Assembly (NCBI GenBank): GCA_021848765.1
Contig: JAJZTU010000160.1
Location: 1-7,658, forward strand
Source of the DNA: Bacillota bacterium
GTDB taxonomy: Bacteria; Bacillota; GCA-003054495; Carboxydocellales; JAJZTU01
Direction: 5' to 3'
DNA length: 7,658 bases
Part shown: positions 1-5,210 of the stretch, piece by piece
Position numbering within the stretch: position 1 is the first letter of the stretch
Layout: each line of letters starts with the position of its first letter
Position numbers and translations under genes: made by a program
Notes under the pieces: generated by a model
The model's input: the letters and a program-made list of their open reading frames with translations, nothing else
Told to the model about the DNA's origin: nothing
Databases searched by the model: none

Positions 1-797
1 AAAATGTGACGGAAGCGACTGCGTATTATCATGGTACTGGGTTTGTCAGAGCAAGAGGAATTTTTACTGAACCGGCGGTATTCGGATTTTTCCAGGCCCT
101 GGGGCTGGCCTTTATACTTTTGAAAGACCCTGAAATTCACAAGAGGATAATTTGGAAGCTGCTGATTATTATCTTTTCGATGCTTTTAACCATTTCTCTG
201 GTTACTTACTTTCTTTTGGGAGTAATAATCTCCCTGTACGTACTGAATAATTTAATCCGGAAACAGCCGGTAAAGCTGTTACGATTCTCTGTTATCCTTG
301 TCCCGGCTATGTTGTTGATTTTTGGGGTGACTCCTTTGGGTGGGTTTATTCAAGATGGGATAGGCAACCGTCTGAGCAGAGTGGCCCAAGGGCAGGATAC
401 TTCAGCTGTTGAGCGGTTGATAGGGAGTTGGGAATTTCCGTTATCCGTGGCCGGCTTCTCGCCTGTTTTTGGCGGTGGGTTAGGTAACCTGGAGACATTT
501 TATCCAGAGGTCAGTTCCACTTTGCAATATAAAGTATTGGATAACGGGAATGTAACCAATATCTTAGCTTATATTTTTGGGGCTTTAGGCCCGATGGGTT
601 TGGCCTTGTTTCTTCTACTGCTCATAAAGCTTATGGCAAAAAATTTGAGCTTGGGGCTGGTATTTTTATTGGCTATGTTTACTACAGGCAATTTTCTCGA
701 CGCCCCTTTTTGGCTATTCCTCAGTCTGTATAATTTTCCAATTAAACGTACTGATCCACCGGATTTCGTTGTTTTTTGGGGGCGAAGGGTGGGATAA
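1..797 (+). CDS. O-antigen polymerase/ligase-like membrane protein, 3' part (5' end outside the window)
   Basis: The frame is open to the left edge, so the start lies upstream; the in-frame GTG at 6 has no ribosome site and is probably internal. About 264 residues are visible, ending at TAA 795-797. The visible part begins with a loop reading RARGIFTEPAVFGFF, resembling the Arg/Gly/Glu-Pro motif seen just before a membrane helix in Wzy polymerases and WaaL-type ligases. Hydrophobic helices follow at roughly residues 48-80, 90-112, 185-210 and 213-243, with a large outward loop (about 115-180) between the second and third, typical of this superfamily. It probably joins polysaccharide repeat units at the cytoplasmic membrane. 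A GT4 glycosyltransferase starts 5 nt downstream, so the two are almost certainly co-transcribed. The family is inferred from motif and topology; polymerase and ligase cannot be told apart here. Confidence 0.75.
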   Translation, partial: NVTEATAYYHGTGFVRARGIFTEPAVFGFFQALGLAFILLKDPEIHKRIIWKLLIIIFSMLLTISLVTYFLLGVIISLYVLNNLIRKQPVKLLRFSVILVPAMLLIFGVTPLGGFIQDGIGNRLSRVAQGQDTSAVERLIGSWEFPLSVAGFSPVFGGGLGNLETFYPEVSSTLQYKVLDNGNVTNILAYIFGALGPMGLALFLLLLIKLMAKNLSLGLVFLLAMFTTGNFLDAPFWLFLSLYNFPIKRTDPPDFVVFWGRRVG

Positions 798-801
798 AGT
801 T

Positions 802-1932
802 TTGAAAGTATGTATTTTGATCTCAGTACAAAGGCCAAATGAAGTAAGGGTTTTTCACCGGGAGGCCAGGACCCTCCAAAGAGCGGGGTACGATGTAGAT
901 ATTGTGGCCCAGGACGATTATTCCTATCAAAGCGAAGGAATAAACGTAATCGCAATTGGAGCCCCCAAAAACAGGCTGCACAGAATGTTACGGAGTTACC
1001 GGCTTTTTTTTGCCGCTATCCGGCAAAATCCTGATATTTACCACATCCACAATCCGGAACTCCTTTTTTGGGGGGTTCTTCTGCATTGGACACTGGGTAA
1101 ACCTGTTGTCTATGACGTACATGAGTGCTTTAAAGACGCTGTAATGTTAAGGGAATGGATACCCCGCTGGATACGTAAACCGCTCAGTATCGCTATTGGG
1201 TTGTATGAAAAGCTATTGTCCCGTGCTGTTAGTTACACAGTAACCGCGGATATTCCTACCGCAGACCAGTTTACCGGCGACCCGGCTCAAGTTTCGGTTC
1301 TCTTTAATTATCCGATACTTGAATATTATAGTTCTGAGAGTCCGAGTAATTGCTTTCCGGGTGAGCCAACACTGGTTCATGCCGGAAGCATTACCAGGGA
1401 AAGAGGTTCAGACACACTTATTGAGGCAGTAAAGCTGTTACTTAGGCGGCAGCCTAAGCTTAAAGTACTCATAATAGGAAGCACCGGGGATGCACCGGCT
1501 AAACACTTTGTGCACCGTGTCCGGACTGAAGGGCTTTCAGACACTATACTTTTTACAGGTACAGTGGATCACCGGTTCATTCCGCAATATTTGCGGCAAG
1601 CGCATGTAGGGTTATCGTTACTGGAGGACGTACCGAAATTTCAGAAGAACATCCCGCAAAAGGTATTTGAGTATCTGGCTTCGGGCCTGCCGGTAGTAGC
1701 AACGGCTTTGCCGCCTTTAATACCATATGCGCTCCAAACATCTGCCCTTCAGCTTGTTCGTCCGGGTGAGCCTGCTGAGGTTGCCGGAGCCATTGATGTC
1801 CTGATTTCTAATCCAGCGTTGGCTAAACGTTTAGGAGAGGAAGGACGGGATTTGGTATTGCAAAAATATAACTGGGAGAATGAAAGCGCAAAACTTATTG
1901 CGCTTTATGCAAACCTGACGGGAAAAAGTTAA
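802..1932 (+). CDS. GT4-family glycosyltransferase (polysaccharide biosynthesis)
   Basis: Predicted cytosolic or membrane-associated GT-B enzyme of 376 aa that would transfer a sugar from a nucleotide-sugar donor to a growing lipid-linked glycan. The N-terminal acceptor half begins MKVCILISVQ and contains VFHREARTL, HNPEL (about 83-87) and VYDVHE (103-108). The C-terminal donor half has HAGSITRERG (193-202) and the GT4 signature PQKVFEYLASGLPVVAT (285-301), whose Glu290 sits where the family binds the donor nucleotide-sugar. I chose the TTG at 802, 5 nt after the preceding stop, because homology-like sequence begins there and a purine-rich GAAGGGTGGG stretch precedes it. The frame is open back to a TTG at 769, but those extra residues (FFGGEGWD) look like read-through of the ribosome-site region. 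It is the last gene of the + strand unit and is followed by a terminator. Donor and acceptor sugars cannot be read from the sequence. Confidence 0.9.
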   Translation: MKVCILISVQRPNEVRVFHREARTLQRAGYDVDIVAQDDYSYQSEGINVIAIGAPKNRLHRMLRSYRLFFAAIRQNPDIYHIHNPELLFWGVLLHWTLGKPVVYDVHECFKDAVMLREWIPRWIRKPLSIAIGLYEKLLSRAVSYTVTADIPTADQFTGDPAQVSVLFNYPILEYYSSESPSNCFPGEPTLVHAGSITRERGSDTLIEAVKLLLRRQPKLKVLIIGSTGDAPAKHFVHRVRTEGLSDTILFTGTVDHRFIPQYLRQAHVGLSLLEDVPKFQKNIPQKVFEYLASGLPVVATALPPLIPYALQTSALQLVRPGEPAEVAGAIDVLISNPALAKRLGEEGRDLVLQKYNWENESAKLIALYANLTGKS

Positions 1933-1951
1933 AAGTCATCCTCATCAGAAA

Positions 1952-1985
1952 AAGTTTGGGCCGATGCTTAAGCCGGCCCAAACTT
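1952..1985. terminator. Bidirectional intrinsic terminator between convergent polysaccharide units
   Basis: A perfect 12-bp stem, AAGTTTGGGCCG (1952-1963) and CGGCCCAAACTT (1974-1985), closes a 10-nt loop ATGCTTAAGC. It lies 19 nt after the glycosyltransferase stop and 2 nt after the stop of the - strand Wzz-like gene. Reading the - strand, the stem runs straight into a TTTTT tract, so termination should be strongest for the - strand operon. On the + strand it is followed by the weaker TGCTTATTGTT. Confidence 0.85.
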
Positions 1986-1987
1986 GC

Positions 1988-2617
1988 TTATTGTTCCTTC
2001 CGGAAGGGCGGTATACTACCCAGTAAAGGTAATGCCAAAACCTGCTCTACATCCTGGTTGGTCTTAACCGTGTCATCAAGACGTTCCAGGAAAAATATTA
2101 ATGCCAATGCTACAGAAATACTCAACACTCCTGTAATTGAGAAATTTAGCAGAATTTTGGGTCTGACGGGTTTTTCCTGACGGACAGCCGGTTCGACTAC
2201 AGTTACATCTGCGGCATTATTAAGTGTGCCAACTCTTGCTATGAACAATGTTGCAATAGTATTGGCAATATTTTTCGCCAATTCGGGATTACTATTTTCA
2301 ACCCTGATTTTAATTATTTCGGAATCCTTAATAGCTTCGATTTTGACCTGTTTCTTCAGTGCATCAACTTGGACTCCCATATTCAATAATTTAATTGTCC
2401 CTGCTAAGATTTGCCTACCCCTGGCAACTTCTTCATATGTTTTAACTAAGTCGCGCTGACCCACCATCAGAGTGACTGATGCTTCGTAGACAGGTGGAAG
2501 GACTAATAAACTTAAGAGTAAACTACCGAGGACGGTGATTAAAGGCAAAACTAACAGAATTGCTATTCTTTTTCTGAGAATTTGGATGTATTCTATCAGG
2601 CTAATTGGTTCCCCCAC
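1988..2617 (-). CDS. Wzz/CapA-like polysaccharide chain-length determinant, BY-kinase modulator
   Basis: Predicted polytopic membrane protein of 209 aa that would set polysaccharide chain length and activate a partner tyrosine kinase through its cytoplasmic tail (established for Gram-positive CapA/YwqC/CpsC-type proteins). Visible features are a short cytoplasmic N-terminus (SLIEYIQILRKR), a first helix at about 18-40, an external domain at about 41-153, a proline motif KPVRPK (149-154) just before the second helix at about 155-177, and a C-terminal cytoplasmic tail including LGSIPPFRKEQ. It has no fused kinase domain, as expected for the split Gram-positive arrangement. The start is GTG at 2617, with GGAGG about 8 nt upstream. 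It overlaps the 3' end of the upstream kinase gene by 17 nt, suggesting coupled translation. The order kinase then Wzz is opposite to the usual capAB/cpsCD order. A terminator follows immediately. Confidence 0.93.
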   Translation of the reverse strand: MGEPISLIEYIQILRKRIAILLVLPLITVLGSLLLSLLVLPPVYEASVTLMVGQRDLVKTYEEVARGRQILAGTIKLLNMGVQVDALKKQVKIEAIKDSEIIKIRVENSNPELAKNIANTIATLFIARVGTLNNAADVTVVEPAVRQEKPVRPKILLNFSITGVLSISVALALIFFLERLDDTVKTNQDVEQVLALPLLGSIPPFRKEQ

Positions 2618-3287
2618 TGTGATTCCTCCCTGTTTCCATATTGTTCAATACTACCCCCAGAATTTTGGCTTTAGCTTTAAGCAGACTTGCTTTGGCTTTT
2701 ACAGCTGTTTCCTTTTTTACCTCTCCGGAGTTTATAACTAAAATAACTCCATCCAGAAAGTTGGCCAGGATGGCAGTATCGGCAAAAATGGAAACAGGAG
2801 GCGAGTCAAATAACAGCAGGTCATATGAGGACTGCAATTGGCCTGTTAAGTCTTTAATTATTCCGGAGGCGATTAGTTCTGTTGGATCCGGAGGGAGGGG
2901 GCCGGAAGGGAGGAGAAACAGATTTTTGATAAAAGTGGGGCTGCAGGAGCAACTTAAGCAGTATGAGGGTTTGATAGTCTCTGCGCGGGAGGTGTTGTTT
3001 AGCAGGATATTGGTTAAACCCGGAGAGTTCGGTAGGCCAAAAATCTCATGCTGGGTTGGCTTTCGAAGGTCACAATCTACTATGAGCACTTTTTTTGCAC
3101 ACTGGGCAAAGGCTGCCGCCAGGTTGGCCAGGATTGTCGATTTACCTTCTGCGGGGGTGGCGCTGGTTACAACAAGCGAGGAGAATTTTTTATCCAAAGC
3201 AGTGAATTCTAAATTTGTCCGGATAATCTTAAACATTGCAGCCACCTGCGAGTTCGGAGACGTATAGACTGGGAGAATATCTGCCAT
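2601..3287 (-). CDS. BY-kinase (CapB/CpsD-like) polysaccharide tyrosine-kinase ATPase without a tyrosine tail
   Basis: Predicted cytoplasmic P-loop ATPase of 228 aa, related to bacterial tyrosine kinases that regulate capsule/EPS export with a Wzz-type partner. From the chosen start it shows PNSQVAAMFKIIRTNLEF (11-28, the family's P.S...E..R.LRTN region, with E replaced by A/M), Walker A ATPAEGKST with Lys49, Walker A' VLIVDCDLRKP (67-77, Asp71 and Asp73) and Walker B LLLFDSPP (Asp161). The P-loop signatures are complete. The C-terminus (NMETGRNHSGGTN) contains no tyrosines, whereas classical BY-kinases end in a tyrosine cluster that is autophosphorylated. An extra Cys group, C110/C113/C115, sits before the LLPSGP motif. 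I chose ATG 3287 because AAGGAGGT lies 10 nt upstream; the longer ATG at 3314 has no ribosome site. A ParA/MinD-type ATPase is the alternative, but RTN and LRKP favour the BY-kinase family. Confidence 0.92.
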   Translation of the reverse strand: MADILPVYTSPNSQVAAMFKIIRTNLEFTALDKKFSSLVVTSATPAEGKSTILANLAAAFAQCAKKVLIVDCDLRKPTQHEIFGLPNSPGLTNILLNNTSRAETIKPSYCLSCSCSPTFIKNLFLLPSGPLPPDPTELIASGIIKDLTGQLQSSYDLLLFDSPPVSIFADTAILANFLDGVILVINSGEVKKETAVKAKASLLKAKAKILGVVLNNMETGRNHSGGTN

Positions 3288-3297
3288 CGAGACCGTT

Positions 3298-3305
3298 ACC
3301 TCCTT
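3298..3305 (-). promoter_or_regulatory. Ribosome binding site that fixes the kinase start
   Basis: The - strand reads AAGGAGGT here, complementary to the 16S rRNA tail, with 10 nt to ATG 3287-3285. It lies inside the longer reading frame that begins at ATG 3314, and no purine-rich site precedes 3314. The start is therefore placed at 3287. Confidence 0.8.
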
Positions 3306-3337
3306 ATGGGTCATCGCAGTTTGTTTACATTTAGTTC

Positions 3338-3367
3338 ATAATATTCCTTTTAACAAATGAATGTTAA
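3338..3367 (-). promoter_or_regulatory. Sigma-A-like promoter for the kinase-wzz operon
   Basis: On the - strand, TTAACA (3367-3362, one mismatch to TTGACA), an 18-nt spacer and TATTAT (3343-3338, one mismatch to TATAAT) are correctly oriented. Transcription would start near 3331, giving a leader of roughly 45 nt before ATG 3287. It is a consensus match only. The left arm of the nested inverted repeat at 3353-3413 lies in the spacer and -35 region. Confidence 0.5.
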
Positions 3368-3413
3368 TAAACAATTCCCGTAAGCGGGAATATTTTACCT
3401 GCATTCATTTTGT
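3353..3413. repeat. Nested symmetric inverted repeat in the divergent intergenic region
   Basis: Outer arms ACAAATGAATG (3353-3363) and CATTCATTTTGT (3402-3413) are complementary except for one extra T. Inside them, ATTCCCG (3374-3380) and CGGGAAT (3385-3391) form a perfect 7-bp stem with a TAAG loop. Exactly 10 nt separate outer and inner arms on each side (3364-3373 and 3392-3401), so both dyads share one centre. It overlaps the -35 region of the candidate kinase promoter, which would suit an operator. It could instead fold in RNA if transcribed. The function is unknown; this is seen only as sequence symmetry. Confidence 0.55.
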
Positions 3414-3483
3414 GGTAGCAAATATCCCACCGGTGACATAATATAAATCAGGAATAACCGGTAACTTGAATTTCAGGCCATAC

Positions 3484-3553
3484 AGCAACCCTCCTATTTT
3501 ATCTTGGGATTGCTATTTAACATAGGTCTAACCCTTGGTTAGGCCCTTTTTTT
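3484..3553 (+). other. Candidate structured RNA segment (hairpin plus terminator) with no associated gene
   Basis: A hairpin of AGCAACCC (3484-3491) with GGG-A-TTGCT (3506-3514; one bulged A, 14-nt loop) is followed 10 nt later by an intrinsic terminator (3525-3553). No + strand gene lies between 1932 and 3677, so the terminator either ends a short unannotated RNA or acts as an attenuator in the leader of the response regulator gene. I found no convincing + strand promoter upstream and recognise no known riboswitch motif. The rest of the 3288-3676 gap holds the kinase promoter, the nested dyad, two ACCGGT hexamers (3429 and 3457), a further 6-bp CCCCTT/AAGGGG hairpin (3555-3580) and AT-rich sequence leading to the regulator's ribosome site. 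Confidence 0.35.
3525..3553 (+). terminator. Intrinsic terminator upstream of the LytTR regulator
   Basis: GGTCTAACC (3525-3533) pairs with GGTTAGGCC (3537-3545): nine base pairs including one G-T wobble, with a 3-nt loop CTT. A C and then seven T residues (3547-3553) follow. The T tract is on the + strand only, so it acts on rightward transcription. It sits 124 nt before the LytTR gene with no coding gene in front of it. Confidence 0.7.
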
Positions 3554-3676
3554 GCCCCTTTCCGGGTCAAGGTGAAGGGGGGTAAATTAAATTTCTGTTA
3601 ACGTCGAATGAATCGGGAATCAGTAAAATATAAATAGAAATTGTGAAAGCAGCTTCCGGTAAGGGGTGAGCCAAGG

Positions 3677-4441
3677 ATGACAGACCCAAGCTTAAGGGTA
3701 CTTATCGCTGATGATGAGCCTGTAATCCGGGAATATTTAAGACATATTCTGGAAGAAATAGAGGGGGTTCAAGTAATTGGCGAAGCGGAGAATGGGTATG
3801 AAGCAGTTGCTAAAGCAAAGGAACTAAACCCCCATGTGCTCTTTCTTGACATAGAGATGCCTGACCTTACCGGGTTGCAGGCAGCCCGGATACTGGCTAA
3901 AAATGAGCAGGAGATTTTTTTTGTCTTTGTTACCGTCCATCCCGATTTTGCTCTGCAAGCCTTCGATATATATAGCTTTGACTATATTCTCAAGCCTTTC
4001 CGGCCAGAACGGGTTCAGAAAACTGTCGGCAAAATCAGGGAACTTCTGGCCAATAAAGGTAACGCAGCGGTAGTCATGCGCAAGGATTTTTCCGGAAAGC
4101 TGGTCATTAAGTGTGGTTTTGATTTAGTGTTTATTGATTTCAACCAGATCATTTTTCTGGAAAAGGATAAAAAGAAGACGATTATCTATACCGTCAATGG
4201 AAAATATGAGACTTATGAATCCATCAATGAGATCGGCAAGAGAATGGATTATAATGTCTTTTTCCGGGGCCACAAGTCCTACCTGATTAACCTGGACATG
4301 GTGGAGAGGCTATCACCCGGGAGTTCGGCCTCCCTTTGTGTTCACTTCAAAAACTGTACTCAAAAAGCTTATATTAGTCGTTTGCATCTAAAACAATTAG
4401 TGAATCTCCTCGGTAAGGAAGTACTGAAAGAAAGTTTTTAA
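3677..4441 (+). CDS. LytTR-family two-component response regulator (orphan)
   Basis: Predicted cytoplasmic transcription factor of 254 aa (LytR/AgrA class). Residues about 6-120 form a receiver domain: acidic pair Asp12/Asp13, phospho-acceptor Asp58 in LFLDIEMPDLTG, switch Thr86, and Lys106 in the YILKPF motif. All catalytic positions are present, so it should be phosphorylated. Residues about 145-250 form a LytTR DNA-binding domain with the typical FFRGHKSYLINLDMVERL segment. The start is ATG 3677, with AGGGGTG about 9 nt upstream. No sensor kinase gene is adjacent, unlike typical LytS/LytR or AgrC/AgrA pairs, so its partner must lie elsewhere. It is divergent from the kinase-wzz operon across a 389-nt region that contains a terminator upstream of this gene. 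LytTR proteins often control capsule, autolysis, toxins or cell-surface functions; any link to the neighbouring polysaccharide locus is inference. Confidence 0.96.
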   Translation: MTDPSLRVLIADDEPVIREYLRHILEEIEGVQVIGEAENGYEAVAKAKELNPHVLFLDIEMPDLTGLQAARILAKNEQEIFFVFVTVHPDFALQAFDIYSFDYILKPFRPERVQKTVGKIRELLANKGNAAVVMRKDFSGKLVIKCGFDLVFIDFNQIIFLEKDKKKTIIYTVNGKYETYESINEIGKRMDYNVFFRGHKSYLINLDMVERLSPGSSASLCVHFKNCTQKAYISRLHLKQLVNLLGKEVLKESF

Positions 4442-4544
4442 GCTAAGCTATTATTTTGTGATTGCAAGCAGTTCCTTCCCGAAAATCTCCCCTTCATTCC
4501 ATAAAACCCTGGCTGCATACTACTGGGGCCTGGTTTCAGCCAAT

Positions 4545-4573
4545 TTGCCGGATTTTATTTATCCCTATACAAT
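4545..4573 (+). promoter_or_regulatory. Sigma-A-like promoter for the MarR-family gene
   Basis: TTGCCG (4545-4550), a 17-nt spacer and TACAAT (4568-4573) give a start near 4580 and a leader of about 38 nt. A perfect 8-bp palindrome CCACGTGG (4585-4592) lies just after the predicted start. A second promoter here suggests the marR gene is expressed independently of the LytTR gene 176 nt upstream. Confidence 0.55.
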
Positions 4574-4617
4574 GAAACTATGGTCCACGTGGGTAATGCT
4601 GAAAAGGGGGATAGCCA

Positions 4618-5121
4618 ATGAAAGAAATACTGGTACTGTTCGAGATTCACTTTTGGCTGTGGGGGCTTACTACTACGCTGTTTAAGGGTTTGGAAAAAGT
4701 GTTCAAAAAGTATAATGTTACGGAAGCTCAGGTTTTGGTGACACTTTTTGTTTTTTCCCGGAAGGGCCTTAACTTTAAGATCTTAAGTGAATACATGATG
4801 AACCGCCAAACTACCCTGACTACCATCGTTGACAAGCTGGAAAGTAAGGGGATTCTGGTCCGGATTCCTGACAAACAGGACCGCAGGAACATTTTGTTGG
4901 AACTGACTGAAGAAGGCAAAACAACTATCCGCAGTATAGTTAGCGAAAGTTATCAAGTCTACCGTGAAATATCTGTCGGGCTTCCGGAGTATGAACAATT
5001 GCTCAGAATGCGGGCTGACCTCCGGCGCCTGGCGGCAAGCCTGGGGATAGAGGAACACTTTCAGGTCTGTATGCCTGGGATGTTGGAACTGGTAGAAGGG
5101 GCTGTTCAATCCAGTGAATAA
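4618..5121 (+). CDS. MarR-family winged-helix transcriptional regulator
   Basis: Predicted 167-aa dimeric DNA-binding protein. Residues 1-32 form the N-terminal dimerisation helix. EAQVLVTLF (36-44) precedes the helix-turn-helix at about 51-77, with recognition helix NRQTTLTTIVDKLESKG (62-78). The wing follows as VRIPDKQDRRNILLELTEEG (81-100) with the family's DxxDRR pattern, and C-terminal helices complete the dimer interface. ATG 4618 has AAGGGGG about 8 nt upstream. Most family members repress their own or neighbouring genes and release DNA on binding small phenolic or oxidising ligands. Here the next gene is convergent, so any obvious target other than itself is missing. It has its own candidate promoter and is followed by a strong hairpin. 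The ligand cannot be predicted; single cysteine Cys151 lies near the C-terminus. Confidence 0.93.
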   Translation: MKEILVLFEIHFWLWGLTTTLFKGLEKVFKKYNVTEAQVLVTLFVFSRKGLNFKILSEYMMNRQTTLTTIVDKLESKGILVRIPDKQDRRNILLELTEEGKTTIRSIVSESYQVYREISVGLPEYEQLLRMRADLRRLAASLGIEEHFQVCMPGMLELVEGAVQSSE

Positions 5122-5138
5122 GGAAAATTGACAAATAT

Positions 5139-5183
5139 AAAGAGCCATTTCCAGGGACCAAAGGCTCCGGGAAATGGCTCTTT
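5139..5183. terminator. Bidirectional terminator between marR and the YdjM-like hydrolase
   Basis: A perfect 14-bp stem, AAAGAGCCATTTCC (5139-5152) with GGAAATGGCTCTTT (5170-5183), closes a 17-nt loop. The stem ends carry A and T runs, so it serves both directions. It lies 17 nt past the marR stop and 27 nt past the stop of the convergent hydrolase gene. Confidence 0.8.
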
Positions 5184-5210
5184 AATAACGGTATTCAGGG
5201 AATGCTTGAA

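Noticed and set aside
769..797. Possible frameshift linking the polymerase end and the glycosyltransferase start
   Set aside because: The polymerase ends after its last helix and a short tail, and the glycosyltransferase has a credible TTG start 5 nt downstream, so two separate genes explain the data.
569..955. 128-codon - strand open frame across the polymerase/glycosyltransferase junction
   Set aside because: Antisense to two recognisable genes, basic and low-complexity translation, no ribosome site.
2641..3267. 208-codon + strand open frame antisense to the BY-kinase
   Set aside because: It mirrors a gene with clear Walker motifs, has no ribosome site, and its translation shows no recognisable domain.
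3288..3314. N-terminal extension of the kinase from ATG 3314
   Set aside because: No ribosome site before 3314, whereas AAGGAGGT lies within the extension at a workable distance from ATG 3287.
3316..3368. Possible LytTR direct-repeat binding sites (GCAGTTTGT 3316, TTAGTTCAT 3331, AATGTTAAT 3360)
   Set aside because: Each matches the loose consensus at eight of nine positions, but the spacings (15 and 29 nt start to start) do not fit the usual direct repeat of about 21-22 nt.
4458..4685. 75-codon + strand open frame before marR
   Set aside because: GTG start without a ribosome site, overlaps the marR promoter and the marR 5' end, and shows no domain-like sequence.
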